Source: Blattamonas nauphoetae
Lineage: Eukaryota > Preaxostyla > Oxymonadida
Direction of reading: 5' to 3'
Assembly (NCBI GenBank): GCA_033064195.1
Contig: JARBJD010000347.1
Location: 1 to 64,000 of the forward strand
Length of the DNA: 64,000 nucleotides
Both the position numbers and the translations under genes were made by a program. Below the pieces are notes generated by a model, which worked only from the letters and a program-made list of their open reading frames with translations, searched no databases and was not told the origin of the DNA. Below, piece by piece: positions 12,189 through 27,107 of this stretch (position 1 is its first letter; each line of letters begins with the position of its first letter).

Positions 12189-13184
12189 CCTTACTGTATA
12201 AATGTTAAGGAAATCTTAAGGAATTTCCCTATACACTTACACTATACATCAGTGTTTGGCTCCCTTGTATAAATGTTAAGGAATTTCTTAATAAAGTAAT
12301 TCCACTGTACACTCATACAGTACTTTAGTGTTTGGCTCCACTGTATGAATGTTAAGGAATTAATATTCACTGAATGTCCCTGTACATTCATACAGTACTT
12401 TAGTATTTCTGTCCCAGTGTATAAGTACATAGGCATTTACTAATATATGCCCTTGTACAAATACATAGGAGTACATGAATTACTTAGTGTCCCAGTGTAT
12501 AAATACATTGGAGTTCACTAATATTAATGTCCCAGTGTATAAATACATTGACATTTTATTAATTGCCCTTGTACATCCATACAGTGTTTTACTCTTAATG
12601 TCCTTACACAAGAACATATCAAGTAATGACTTAACATTTCATTAAGTCAACACTGCATACACATACAAGTATTTCTTTTGTTAATGTCCTATTGCACAAT
12701 ATGTTAACAAATGGTAAATTGACTTTAACACTTTTACCTTCTGCATTCCTTTGTACATTCATACTTAAGAACAACACAAGTTAGCAATATGTGAATGTCC
12801 ATTGTACCAAATATTTACAAATTGTTTAAGAGAACTATACATAGAGAATATCAATATGACTTTAGCACTATTGACTTAATACATTTTGTACTTAGTACAA
12901 TTGACTTAATACAATTTGTCCTTAGTCAAAATACTTAATACATTTTGTACTTAGTACAATTGACTTAATACATTTTGTACTTAGTCAAAATACTTAATAT
13001 ATTTTGTCCTTAGTCAAAATACTTCATACATTTTGTACTTAGCACAATTGACTTAATACATTTTGTACTTAGTACAATTGACTTAATACATTTTGTGCTT
13101 AGTCAAAATACTTAGTCAAAATACTTAGTCAAATATACTTTGTCAAAAATACTTTGTCAAAATACTTAAACACTTGATATTTCT
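12189..13184. repeat. Tandem repeats downstream of 28S (IGS 1-2)
   Basis: Same two repeat families as in unit 1, with the same repeat order and number. Units 1 and 2 share a spacer subtype marked by 'taataaagtaattcc' and 'ttaatattcactgaatgtcc', unlike units 3 and 4. Confidence 0.75.
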
Positions 13185-13228
13185 TTAATGTACAATTCAT
13201 CCACTAAACAAAAGAAATATTTTGCATT

Positions 13229-13806
13229 TCCTTATATCGATCATAGAAAGTGGGCTAAATCTCAATGGATCGTAACGTAGAGCTACTCTGCCATTTACAA
13301 TCCCCACTTCATTTTAAGTCGTCTACAAAGGATCTCCGTCGCATGGATTCTCAAGCAATTATGTCTACCAACCACATCAAACATGCACAGATGCGCTGTC
13401 ACACACATTCCATACTTGCCTGATGTTGACGGCTGGCCTTATCGCTGATCTACATTTCAACTACAATAAGTGCAAAACATGCAGCTCCAAGAAACACACA
13501 CACATAAATGCCCCACGGTTGCCCGCACGAGCACTCTGCCTTGCATGCCGCGGATCCACACATCAAACACACTATTATCCATATCAATAACAAATCCATA
13601 CAAATCTGGTCATTTACCAGACACCATTCTCGCATTAATCTGGCAAGGATTCTGACTTAGAGGCGTTCAGTCATAATCCCACGCATGGTAGCTTCGTGGC
13701 ACTGGCCTATCAACCAACCACAAATACCAATTATGCGATTCAAGGGTTCCTCTCGTACTAACTTGAATTACCATCACGACAATAATTCATCAGTAGGGTA
13801 AAACTA

Positions 13807-13844
<38 letters not shown>

Positions 13845-13887
13845 TGTTAGTGGGTGAACAATCCAACACTTGGCGAATTCTGCTTCG

Positions 13888-13925
<38 letters not shown>

Positions 13926-14818
13926 AACGTCGCTATGAACGCTTGGCTGCCACAAGCCAGTTCTCATATTTACCAACAATAGTCAACTATTATCAATTAT
14001 ACAAGTCGTACAATTTAATAATTATTTTATAATTGGGATAGGTCGTACCATACACCAAAACACATACATACATGGTCATTTTGGTGCACACCTTACCGAC
14101 CGTCAAAATCATTTCTTTATAAAATGATTTATTGATTATATACATCTCTGTATATATTTCAATAACCAGGTGTGTTGCCACTTACTTCCATAAGTGACTA
14201 GCTAAATATTACATATATTTAACTGGGACTATCTAACTACATCGCAACATATTTCTATATATTCATCCCTGTGGTAACTTTTCTGACACCTCTGGCTTAA
14301 CACTTGTAAAACTCAAAGGATCGTTAGGCCACGCTTTCACGGTTTGTCTTCATACTGAAAAGCAAAATCAAATGAGCTTTTACCCTTCTGTTCTACGTGA
14401 GATTTCTGTTCTCACTGAGCTCATCTTAGGACACCTGCGTTGTTGTTTAACAGATGTGCCGCCCCAGCCGAACTCCCCATCAGAAAATGTCTTTGAATGA
14501 GATCACGTAGGTACACATAGCCCGAAGACTACTATCCCCCAGAGTCGCCATACAATGTAGAACCTAGTCAAGTCGCCCCAACTAGACCCCATCATCATAA
14601 ATTAAACCAACTCCTTTAACGTTTAGTTCCAGAATCATAATATGGCCTGAAATGCAATCTGCGTATAATCCGAGGACTACAAACATATCACACCAGTACA
14701 CCATATAATGCTCCTCAACAATCAAATAAGTAAAATGATAATAAAAGTAGTGGTATTACACTGTCGAGGTTGCCCTCTCCCACCTATCCTATACCCTCTA
14801 AATCATTTCACAGATTCT

Positions 14819-14856
<38 letters not shown>

Positions 14857-14955
14857 GATTCTTCCAAGCCCGTTCCCTTGGCTGTGGGTTCGCTAGATGG
14901 TAGATAGGGACAGTGGGAATCTCGTTAATCCATTCATGCGCGTCCCTAATTAGAG

Positions 14956-14999
<44 letters not shown>

Positions 15000-16181
15000 T
15001 GTTTACCCGCGCTTGATTGAATTTCTTCACTTTGACATTCAGAGCACTGAGCAGAAATCACAATGTGTCAACACCGTTTTCCAGCCTTCACATTGCTTTG
15101 TTTTAATTAAACAGTCGGATTCCCCTTGTCCGTTCCAGTTCTAAGTTAATCGTTTATACTCCATTAATCTCGTCTGCAGATCGAGATCTACAATCCGAAA
15201 CTAACTCGCTTCGATTAAAAAGCGATTCGAGAAAATGCACCCAATTTTGCATCCAATCAAAAAGTCTCCTCTTCAATATAGACACACAATCAAGCACACT
15301 TACGACACGCGCTGCCACCCTTAAACAGACTATATCAACTCATCAGCAGACCTGTTGCCAAGCCCGCCAACAAATCAACACAATCCATCTAAATAAGTAA
15401 CCCGCTTTCATCGAACCCGACGGACCGATCCTTAGAGCCAATCCTTTTCCCAAAGTTACGGATCTATTTTGCCGAATTCCCTTACCTACTTTCTTCTATC
15501 GACTAGAGGCTCCTCACCTTGAAGACCTGTTGCGGTTATCAGTACGACCTCGTGTGAAAATCATTCAGTCCCCTGTAGTTTCAAGGATCATAAAACACAA
15601 TCGGACCATTTTACTTGCTATCAACAATAAATGTCTTCCTCATATAAATAGAGGGGCTCTTCCAACTGATTGGCCACTTCTCCGGTTAACCCGCTTCCAT
15701 GCCCAATGCTCATGCAAATAATATTAACAACGAGCTTTATCAGTCGTTAAGAAGAAAAGAAAACTCTTCCCGATGTGTTTTCTGATGAGTACAGGCTTCT
15801 TTATGTTGCCATTTTAATTATCCACACGTAAAAGGTGAAGGAATATTAACCTTCTTCCCTTTCTGAATATGAATCCTGCTTTTACAAAATCCATTTTATA
15901 TCACGGTATTTAACCGATTCATTAGGGTCGACTAACCCATATCTCAATTAGATTCATATGGAACCTTTCTTCTCTTCAGTCTTCAAAATTATCCCCCATT
16001 GAGAGGTTTCTCATTTGAATATTTGCTACTACCACCAAGATCAGCACTACAGGCTTTTCCACCATGATTCACATCATAGCTTCTAAAAAACCCGCACGCC
16101 CTCCTACACAAAATCATCATCATGATTTTGGTCGTGTATAGGTATTGTGCTGAAGCGCCATCCATTTTCAGGGCCAATTCA

Positions 16182-16215
<34 letters not shown>

Positions 16216-16685
16216 ATACCGACTTCCATGGCCACCGTCCTGCTGTCTATATGAATTGACACCTTTTATGGTATCTTCATGAGCACAAATTCCGGCACCT
16301 TAACACAACTTTCGGTTCATCCCGCATCGCCAGTTCTGCTTACCAAAAATGGCCCACTTGGAGCTATTGATTCAATTCTTTATTGGATCATCTTTTTATC
16401 ACGCTGTTTACTTAAACAACACTTTAAAGGTAGACAATCCATATATCTAATTTAAACCTTCAACAACAATCAACTCATTTCCAGAATAAATCCCTAATAA
16501 TCATACAAACAATTACCCCAAAAGGCATCCATTCATACAATCATCAGTAAAATCAATCCCTTCCCTGAATCAATCATCATTTACAAACGTCTTTTTGCCC
16601 ATTTAGAGTTTGAGAATAGGTTGAGGGAATTCCTCCCCCAAGACCTCTAATCATTCGCTTTACCGGACAAAACTCATTATAACAA

Positions 16686-16731
<46 letters not shown>

Positions 16732-18007
16732 CGGTTCGATTAGTCTTTCGCCCCTTAACTCAAGTCTAAGGAAAGAGTTGCACGTCATTACCCCGACGAG
16801 CTTCCACCAGAGTTTCCTCTGGCTTCACCCACACTCAAGCAAAGTTCACCGTCTTTCGGGTCCTATCAGATATGCTATAACTCGAACCAATCCCTTCCAA
16901 CCCGAGAGTTGGAAATTAATCTTTAGAATCAGTCGGTCGATATTGCCATCATAATCTAGACAGATCATAATTTCATATCTCAACAATCCAAAACGATTGT
17001 CTTCACTTTCATTACGCATTATTAGGTTTAAATTACCCAAATACTCGCATGTCTGATAGACTCCTTGGTCCGTGTTTCAAGACGGGGCAATACAATCCAT
17101 ATCCAACTAAAGTCAATCTTAAAATCTATCTTCGAACAGAGCCGTCTAATTGCATTCAACAATATACGATCAATTATTACTTACCAATTGACTAGCCGAA
17201 ACTAATCAAAGTAAATCATATATCAACCACATATCATCAAAATTTCCTTGCAAAGATACTCTCGTTAAGATAAACTTAAACCCCAATCAATAAGGTTCAT
17301 TTGTGTTCTCCTCCTATGTAGAATATTCAAATCCGTCTAATTCGAGGCTATAAACAAATCATCCACCCATCGAAATGAATGAACAATTCTACCTTCCTGA
17401 ATTTGAAATCTTGATTATCAGAAAACACGATTGACCGATTTCTATTATATATCTAATTATCAGAAAAACTCTTGAAAATATGTTTAACCTTTTACAGTTA
17501 TAATTACACATCTTCAAAAATCTTTCCAACAATCGATATATAACAAATCTTCTCTATAGAGTTGTATCGCTTCCCTTTTGGAAGTTTCAAGCCCTATTTC
17601 AACTTTTTTCCAAAATACTTTTCATCTTTCCCTTACGGTACTTGTTCGCTATCGGTCTCTTGCATATATTTAGCCTTGGATGAAGCTTACCACCCAATTA
17701 GGGTTGCAATCTCAAACAACCCGACTCGACGATTGCAGAGCTTAGCGCATTGTGAAACAAGGCCAAAAACGGGATTTTCACCCTCTATGATAACCCGTTC
17801 GAAAGGGTATTTTAGCCTCTATCTTCTTCACAACACAACCCCACATCTATAAAGCACATCTCTATGCATGCAAAACAGCCCGCATAGATTTTAGCTTTGG
17901 GCTTTTCCTACTTCCCTCGCCGGTACTATAGGAATCCTAGTTAGTTTCTTTTCCTCCGCTTATTTAGATGCTTCAGTTCAGCGGGTAATCTTTCTTAATT
18001 TCAGATT
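13229..18007 (-). rRNA. 28S rRNA, unit 2
   Basis: Nearly identical to the unit 1 gene at an offset of 10,899, with the full conserved run CGCTTTTTGATCC that is one base short in unit 1. It contains the core insertion at 13,963-14,264. The ends are transferred from unit 1. Confidence 0.95.
13963..14264 (-). other. Intron-like insertion in the 28S core (unit 2)
   Basis: Same site and same boundary bases as in unit 1, length 302 nt. It differs from unit 1 near its RNA 3' side ('caattatacaagtcgtacaa' against 'caatcatacaagtcggtatg'), while the flanking rRNA is unchanged. Confidence 0.8.
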
Positions 18008-18220
18008 GTTTTATATATATAAAGTGAGTTGTTAAAACAGAAGTATACAAGACAATTAAATATTTATATTTAAATATCAAATTGTTTATATATCATATTT
18101 CAACAAACAATATCTCTTAATGATTCATATATCGATATTATTAAAGATGACATATACTTAATATGTTCATCTCATTTCCTTTCTATCCCAAGTAAGGATA
18201 AAAAGATATTTTAATATTTA

Positions 18221-18381
18221 CCAATTCTGAAATAAGAATGGTCTCTTAACTAAAAGTTAAGACACCGCAGGATGCGTTCAAAACTTTGATGATTCACAGA
18301 TTCTTGCGATTCACATTAACTATCGCGCTTTGCTGCGTTCTTCATCGATGCAAGAGCCAAGATATCCACTACCAAAAGTTT
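18221..18381 (-). rRNA. 5.8S rRNA, unit 2
   Basis: I saw no difference from the unit 1 copy. ITS2 lies at about 18,008-18,220 and ITS1 at about 18,382-18,502. Confidence 0.95.
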
Positions 18382-18500
18382 ATAATTTATCTATATCATT
18401 GGCTACACATATAATGTTTATATAGAGGCACCCTAAAATCTACATCACTACATGTAGACTTTATTTTATTATCATATATTGTTTAATATATTTAAATTTT

Positions 18501-18502
<2 letters not shown>

Positions 18503-18563
<61 letters not shown>

Positions 18564-18642
18564 AATAAGATTCACTGTTCTTCTAACATAACCGCTGTCA
18601 CTTGCGCAACTGCAATCACATCATCCGAACATTTCATCTGAT

Positions 18643-18692
<50 letters not shown>

Positions 18693-19322
18693 ATCAGCGC
18701 AAGCTGATGACTTGCACTTACTAGGTATTCCTCGTTCATGATCCAAAATTACAAAGATCAATCCCCAGCACGATTGACATTCAAAAGATTAGCCAACCCT
18801 TTCGGGCAAGCACAAACTCGTTGAATCAATCAGTGTAGCGCGCGTGCGGCCCAGGACATCTAAGGGCATCACAGACCTGTTATTGCCTCAAGCTTCCCCT
18901 ACATGCAACTGTAGTAGTCCCTCTAAGAAGTTACATCACTTACTAAAAAGCGACCAACTTATTTAGCAGGTTGAGGTCTCGTTCGTTATCGGAATTAACC
19001 AGACAAATCACTCCACCAACTAAGAACGACCATGCACCACCACCCACGGAATCAAGAAAGAGCTTCAAAATCTGTCAATCCTTCCCGTGTCTGGACCTGG
19101 TAAGTTTCCCCGTGTTGAGTCAAATTAAGCCGCAGGCTCCACACCTGGTGGTGCCCTTCCGTCAATTTCTTTAAGTTTCAGACTTGCGACCATACTCCCC
19201 CCAGAACCCAGAGACTTTGATTTCTCTAAAGGTCCTGACGAGGCCATAAAGCTCCCTCCAATCCCTAGTTGGCATCGTTTATAGTTAAGACTAGGGCGGT
19301 TTCTGATCGCCTTCGATCCCCT

Positions 19323-19369
<47 letters not shown>

Positions 19370-20350
19370 CTTAGTTCGTCTTGCATAAATCCAAGAATTT
19401 CACCTCTGACAATGCAATACATATGCCCCCAACTGTCCCTATTAATCATTACACCTGCTCCATAAACCAACAAAATGGACTTTATCATCTTCCGAAGAAA
19501 ACAATAAACAAGTGTCCTATTTTATTATTCCATGCTAATCTGTTCAGTTGCATAACGCCTGCTTTGAACACTCCAATTTCTTCAAAGTAAAACCTCCGAA
19601 TCCATAGCCTCACTCAATAAAGCGCAAGACCTGTCTTCGAAAATATCGGAAAAACACTTCCTGCAAGATGAAACACAATGTATCCCATCACACAGAAATC
19701 GACGTTTCCTCCAAAATCCAACTACGAGCTTTTTAACTGCAGCAATTTTAGTATACACTATTAGAGCTGGAATTACCGCGGCTGCTGGCACCAGACTTGC
19801 CCTCTAATCGCTGCTCTTGCGGATACTTACACCACAACCATTCAAATTGCTGAGATAACCCAGTATTTGTATTTTTTGTCACTGCTTCCGAATTATGATT
19901 TCGATTGAGCAATTTGCGCACCTGCTGCCTTCCTTGGAAGTGGTAGCCGTTTCTCAGGCTCCCTCTCCGGAATCGAACCCTGATTCTCCGTTACCCGTCA
20001 CCACCACGGTAGGCCTCTATCCTACCGTCAAGTTGATAGGGCAGAAATTTCAATGACACATCGGATTTTCCGATTCGACCTTTATCATTACTCACCAAAA
20101 AGCCAAGTATCTCTACTTGACATTGGTTTTCGATCTAATAAATACAACCCTTCCTTTGCAAGTCGGGTTCTTCTGCATGTATTAGCTCTAGAATTACTAC
20201 GGCTATCCATGTAGCAAATCAACTATCAAACAAATTATAACTGATTTAATGAGCCATTCGCAGTTTCACAAGTACAAGTTGTTTATACTGGCACATGCAT
20301 GGCTTAATCTTAGAGACAAGCATATGACTACTGGCAGAATCAACCAGATT
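18503..20350 (-). rRNA. 18S rRNA, unit 2
   Basis: Complete copy with both canonical ends. It differs from the others by homopolymer lengths, for example five instead of six A near 19,651-19,655, which may be sequencing error. Confidence 0.96.
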
Positions 20351-20919
20351 CATCAATTTTATACATATTTTAACTAATTTCTTCATAAAATGCATAGAAT
20401 TCTATATACTCAGCTTAATACAAAGCTGGGTCCATTAGGAATGGAGCAAGCTCAACCTTCCACCAGACACTGATATAGTCTATATCCTACACATACATAT
20501 GCTTAATTAATTAAAGATACATATATCAAGGCAACTACATATACATTTGATATAGTAGAAACAATATTAACCAAATATTCCTTAATCAAAGACCAAGGAC
20601 TATTGATTTTTATTTTTCCCTAATCAATACAAGGCAACATCCAACTATGTGAACGTGATTTGTCAAATTAGTAATAACAACAATATCCGTGAATATCATT
20701 ATCATTACCATCCAGTGTGAAGTAATACACTGTTAAGATCATCAATTCTTCAATCAACATTCCTAACAGGATTTCTTCACAATGAACTTTCTCAACAAAT
20801 ACTGAAGATTACCATACTGACCCTATTTAAAGGGTTAATGGCTTATCACAGTATCTCATCACAGTTCAGGCACTACAATATCCGAAGATATTGAATGCTA
20901 ATGAGGAAAAGCTACTTTA

Positions 20920-21050
20920 CTAGGCACTAAAGGCGTTCGCGTGGACGAGCATAGCAACATGCCCACATCTACTAGTCCTTTTCTGCACCTAGGTACCAAA
21001 GTCGTTCGCGTGGACGAGCATAGCAACATGCCCACATCTACTAGTCTTTT
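20920..21050 (-). promoter_or_regulatory. Paired 69-bp direct repeat, candidate Pol I promoter/enhancer (IGS 2-3)
   Basis: Second array copy of the paired element, at the same distance upstream of 18S as in the first complete spacer. Confidence 0.5.
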
Positions 21051-21059
21051 ACGTACCTT

Positions 21060-23080
21060 GCCACATCCCATTAACAACGTGCTAGCCTGGACAACAGAGG
21101 ACTAGACTTTTTTCAAAATCGAGTCTTTACACTGTCCAAGAGTTTTTTCCAACTCCCTCCTATAGTATATACCCGAGGTCTCGTGAACTCACCCTATCTA
21201 GGCGAATGCACTTTCGTATTAACCAAGAAATGCTCTTGTCATATACTTCACTTTTTTTCACTTTTTGACAAAAAAACTTTTTCGAAGATCGACCCCCCGC
21301 CGCGCGCGCACCATCCCAACTCACTCCAAATCCATCATTTCCGGTCAAATCGACCTCGATTCGTCGAAAAATGAAAAAAATATTTTCTGAAAATTTCTCA
21401 ATCCGGCGCTGTGGGCCGTACAAGGCGTTTTTTGGGTGATCCAAAAATCCGAAAAATCGTGTTTTTTCGCTCTCCCGCCACGAGTACCCACGAGACCACC
21501 CCCCAACCCCCACCATAATTCGACCCATCCCCCTCGCGTATCCTGCCAAAACCGTCCGTTCCAGCCTCCTCTGGGTCGTCGTGGGTGGGCGTGCCAAGTT
21601 GCGAAAATCGCCTTTTTTTCGCGTTTTTTCAAGTTCACCCCCCACGCGCCCACGCGCACATGTCTAGTTAACTTTCTCACCGTCATCACGACGTGTTCTG
21701 AGGATATTTTGAGAAAATAAAAGATTTTGCAAAAATCGGAAATATTGAATCCGGGGTGGCGTGTTCTTTAAGCCAAAAACCCGACTTTTTCGAAAATCCC
21801 CCATTTTCACAGTGTGCATCCCCCATCCCGCGCCCATCACAACCCCGATGGAAATCACGCAAAACGAGGTGATTGCGATGGGATATGAGCACAATTGAGA
21901 AAAAAAAGTTTTTGAAAATCTCGGGTATATATGGAGATACAGGGTGTGCAGTGTTTCAGAAGGCCAAAGTACCAAAGTTGGTGGGCCCAGTACTCCACAA
22001 CGAGAGGGAGTTGGAGTCCCAAATTTAAACAGGGGTAGTTTGGTGATGTGGGGTACCTGTTTGTGTTTTTTGGAAAAAATCGAAAACACTTTGGAATAAG
22101 TCGAAAAATCGAGTTTGAGCAAAGGCAGTGTAGGCACAGTATGTGAAAAAGTCCAAGTATGAGATGCAAAAAAGTGGATTTCGGCGAAAATCAGATTTCA
22201 AAAAAAGTGTGAAAAATGGCAAATAGAGATGTTTTTAAGGGGTGCCAATATGGTTTGGGTGGTTTTTGGGGTCTGCGTGGGTCGTGGGGCTCGTTCCAAA
22301 AAATCGATCATTTTTGAATTTCCAACTTGCGAGGGCCCGTGTGGACGGATTGCTTGTTCGATAAGGATTTCTTTCTCCAAAAAGTTCAATGCCACCCAGG
22401 GCTACCGCCAGCAACAAACGGGGTGTTTGTGCGATGTCTGTGTGCGGAGATGTGGGGCGAATACGGCGAAAAAAAAGAGGCAAAAAAAGAGCGCTTTTTT
22501 GAAAAAATTGTGAAGGCTGCTGCGCGGGCTGGGTGAGGGCTACGGGAGGGGGGAAAGGGGGCATGGTAGAGTTTTGGAAGGGCTTTCGAACAAGTCTGGA
22601 GTGGGGTCTGGGGGGTGGCTGGTTGTGGAGAAAAAGGGAAAATAAATTTTTCAAAATGAGAGAAGTATATGACAAGACCAATTCTTGGTGGTTTGTACAG
22701 TGCATTTGCCTAGGTAGGGTGGGTTCACTTTTGATTTGGCCCAAACACCCAATTGCACAGTGCGGAAGCGCAAAATGAACCTCGAAAAAATTGTAGAGGC
22801 ACTGGTCCAGGGCTAGGATGAAGGAAAAGGGCAATTTTATTTTTCTGAAATTCCGGGATGGCGAGGTGTGAATGCCACAAGGCGCCATTTTACCCCTTTT
22901 TTACCCCTTTTCTCAATGTTCGCCCTGTGCTAGTTAAATCAAACTCGTGCAAAGCAACACACCAGCAGAAAACCACCCAAACTCTATTCCTCGATATTTT
23001 CTACACAGACAAAACCAAGTTTGAAGTTCTGACTCCCCCGCGTTGGGGAGCAGTGTGGTCATGAAGGGGCAAAAGGAGGA
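21060..23080. repeat. GC-richer IGS block with inverted copies (IGS 2-3)
   Basis: Inverted copies at 21,183-21,249 and 22,662-22,728. Differences from the other spacers include substitutions that change the predicted ORFs (for example near 22,535-22,600), which argues against protein coding. Confidence 0.55.
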
Positions 23081-23086
23081 TTTTGT

Positions 23087-24066
23087 CCTTACTGTATAAA
23101 TGTTAAGGAAATCTTAAGGAATTTCCCTATACACTTACACTATACATCAGTGTTTGGCTCCCTTGTATAAATGTTAAGGAATTTCTTAAGTAATTCCACT
23201 GTACACTCATACAGTACTTTAGTGTTTGGCTCCACTGTATGAATGTTAAGGAAGAAAGACTTACTTAATGTCCCTGTACATTCATACAGTACTTTAGTAT
23301 TACTGTCCCAGTGTATAAGTACATAGGCATTACCATGAAGTTAATGTCCCAGTGTACAAATACATAGGCATTTACTAATATATGCCCTTGTACAAATACA
23401 TAGGAGTACATTAATTACTTAGTGTCCCAGTGTATAAATACATTGGAGTGCACAAATATTAATGTCCCAGTGTATAAATACATTGACATTTTATTAATTG
23501 CCCTTGTACATCCATACAGTGTTTTACTCTTAATGTCCTTACACAAGAACATATCAAGTAATGACTTAACATTTCATTAAGTCAACACTGCATACACATA
23601 CAAGTATTTCTTTTGTTAATGTCCTATTGCACAATATGTTAACAAATGGTAAATTGACTTTAACACTTTTACCATATGCATTCCTTTGTACATTCATACT
23701 TAAGAACAACACAAGTAAGCAATATGTTAATGTCCATTGTACCAAATATTTACAAATTGTTTAAGAGAACTATACATAGAGAATATCAATATGACTTTAG
23801 CACTATTGACTTAATACATTTTGTACTTAGTACAATTGACTTAATACAATTTGTCCTTAGTCAAAATACTTAATACATTTTGTACTTAGTACAATTGACT
23901 TAATACAATTTGTACTTAGTCAAAATACTTAATACATTTTGTACTTAGCACAATTGACTTAATACATTTTGTACTTAGTACAATTGACTTAATACATTTT
24001 GTACTTAGTCAAAATACTTAGTCAAATATACTTTGTCAAAAATACTTTGTCAAAATACTTAAACAC
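23087..24066. repeat. Tandem repeats downstream of 28S (IGS 2-3)
   Basis: Second spacer subtype. It has an extra 'cagtgtacaaatacatag' unit near 23,350, the string 'gaagaaagacttacttaatg' near 23,252, and fewer copies of the short 'cttagtcaaaatactt' repeats than units 1 and 2. Confidence 0.75.
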
Positions 24067-24122
24067 TTGATATTTCTTTAATGTACAATTCATCCACTAA
24101 ACAAAAGAAATATTTTGCATTT

Positions 24123-24700
24123 CCTTATATCGATCATAGAAAGTGGGCTAAATCTCAATGGATCGTAACGTAGAGCTACTCTGCCATTTACAATCCCCAC
24201 TTCATTTTTAAGTCGTCTACAAAGGATCTCCGTCGCATGGATTCTCAAGCAATTATGTCTACCAACCACATCAAACATGCACAGATGCGCTGTCACACAC
24301 ATTCCATACTTGCCTGATGTTGACGGCTGGCCTTATCGCTGATCTACATTTCAACTACAATAAGTGCAAAACATGCAGCTCCAAGAAACACACACACATA
24401 AATGCCCCACGGTTGCCCGCACGAGCACTCTGCCTTGCATGCCGCGGATCCACACATCAAACACACTATTATCCATATCAATAACAAATCCATACAAATC
24501 TGGTCATTTACCAGACACCATTCTCGCATTAATCTGGCAAGGATTCTGACTTAGAGGCGTTCAGTCATAATCCCACGCATGGTAGCTTCGTGGCACTGGC
24601 CTATCAACCAACCACAAATACCAATTATGCGATTCAAGGGTTCCTCTCGTACTAACTTGAATTACCATCACGACAATAATTCATCAGTAGGGTAAAACTA

Positions 24701-24738
<38 letters not shown>

Positions 24739-24781
24739 TGTTAGTGGGTGAACAATCCAACACTTGGCGAATTCTGCTTCG

Positions 24782-24819
<38 letters not shown>

Positions 24820-25710
24820 AACGTCGCTATGAACGCTTGGCTGCCACAAGCCAGTTCTCATATTTACCAACTTCAATAACTATTATCAATCATACACAAG
24901 TATGATTTAATAATTATTTTATAATTGGGATAGGTCGTACCATACACCAAAACACATACATACATGGTCATTTTGGTGCACACCTTACCGACCGTCAAAA
25001 TCATTTCTTTATAAAATGATTTATTGATTATATACATCTCTGTATATATTTCAATAACCAGGTGTGTTGCCACTTACTTCCATAAGTGACTAGCTAAATA
25101 TTACATATATTTAACTGGGACTATCTAACTACATCGCAACATATTTCTATATATTCATCCCTGTGGTAACTTTTCTGACACCTCTGGCTTAACACTTGTA
25201 AAACTCAAAGGATCGTTAGGCCACGCTTTCACGGTTTGTCTTCATACTGAAAAGCAAAATCAAATGAGCTTTTACCCTTCTGTTCTACGTGAGATTTCTG
25301 TTCTCACTGAGCTCATCTTAGGACACCTGCGTTGTTGTTTAACAGATGTGCCGCCCCAGCCGAACTCCCCATCAGAAAATGTCTTTGAATGAGATCACGT
25401 AGGTACACATAGCCCGAAGACTACTATCCCCCAGAGTCGCCATACAATGTAGAACCTAGTCAAGTCGCCCCAACTAGACCCCATCATCATAAATTAAACC
25501 AACTCCTTTAACGTTTAGTTCCAGAATCATAATATGGCCTGAAATGCAATCTGCGTATAATCCGAGGACTACAAACATATCACACCAGTACACCATATAA
25601 TGCTCCTCAACAATCAAATAAGTAAAATGATAATAAAAGTAGTGGTATTACACTGTCGAGGTTGCCCTCTCCCACCTATCCTATACCCTCTAAATCATTT
25701 CACAGATTCT

Positions 25711-25748
<38 letters not shown>

Positions 25749-25847
25749 GATTCTTCCAAGCCCGTTCCCTTGGCTGTGGGTTCGCTAGATGGTAGATAGG
25801 GACAGTGGGAATCTCGTTAATCCATTCATGCGCGTCCCTAATTAGAG

Positions 25848-25891
<44 letters not shown>

Positions 25892-27073
25892 TGTTTACCC
25901 GCGCTTGATTGAATTTCTTCACTTTGACATTCAGAGCACTGAGCAGAAATCACAATGTGTCAACACCGTTTTCCAGCCTTCACATTGCTTTGTTTTAATT
26001 AAACAGTCGGATTCCCCTTGTCCGTTCCAGTTCTAAGTTAATCGTTTATACTCCATTAATCTCGTCTGCAGATCGAGATCCACAATCCGAAACTAACTCG
26101 CTTCGATTAAAAAGCGATTCGAGAAAATGCACCCAATTTTGCATCCAATCAAAAAGTCTCCTCTTCAATATAGACACACAATCAAGCACACTTACGACAC
26201 GCGCTGCCACCCTTAAACAGACTATATCAACTCATCAGCAGACCTGTTGCCAAGCCCGCCAACAAATCAACACAATCCATCTAAATAAGTAACCCGCTTT
26301 CATCGAACCCGACGGACCGATCCTTAGAGCCAATCCTTTTCCCAAAGTTACGGATCTATTTTGCCGAATTCCCTTACCTACTTTCTTCTATCGACTAGAG
26401 GCTCCTCACCTTGAAGACCTGTTGCGGTTATCAGTACGACCTCGTGTGAAAATCATTCAGTCCCCTGTAGTTTCAAGGATCATAAAACACAATCGGACCA
26501 TTTTACTTGCTATCAACAATAAATGTCTTCCTCATATAAATAGAGGGGCTCTTCCAACTGATTGGCCACTTCTCCGGTTAACCCGCTTCCATGCCCAATG
26601 CTCATGCAAATAATATTAACAACGAGCTTTATCAGTCGTTAAGAAGAAAAGAAAACTCTTCCCGATGTGTTTTCTGATGAGTACAGGCTTCTTTATGTTG
26701 CCATTTTAATTATCCACACGTAAAAGGTGAAGGAATATTAACCTTCTTCCCTTTCTGAATATGAATCCTGCTTTTACAAAATCCATTTTATATCACGGTA
26801 TTTAACCGATTCATTAGGGTCGACTAACCCATATCTCAATTAGATTCATATGGAACCTTTCTTCTCTTCAGTCTTCAAAATTATCCCCCATTGAGAGGTT
26901 TCTCATTTGAATATTTGCTACTACCACCAAGATCAGCACTACAGGCTTTTCCACCATGATTCACATCATAGCTTCTAAAAAACCCGCACGCCCTCCTACA
27001 CAAAATCATCATCATGATTTTGGTCGTGTATAGGTATTGTGCTGAAGCGCCATCCATTTTCAGGGCCAATTCA

Positions 27074-27107
<34 letters not shown>

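Larger units (their letters stand above)
9452..13228. other. rDNA intergenic spacer (between units 1 and 2)
   Basis: This is the complete IGS of ~3.78 kb. From the 18S side: an AT-rich 5' external transcribed spacer candidate (9,452-10,021), two 69-bp direct repeats (10,022-10,152), a GC-richer block (~10,160-12,180) with inverted 67-bp copies, and tandem repeats next to the neighbouring 28S. Open frames of 60-217 codons occur on both strands of the GC-richer block but look non-coding. I found no 5S rRNA gene in it. Confidence 0.9.
20351..24122. other. rDNA intergenic spacer (between units 2 and 3)
   Basis: Complete spacer of ~3.77 kb with the same layout as the first complete IGS: 5' ETS candidate 20,351-20,919, direct repeats, GC-richer block, tandem repeats. 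No gene is supported. Confidence 0.9.
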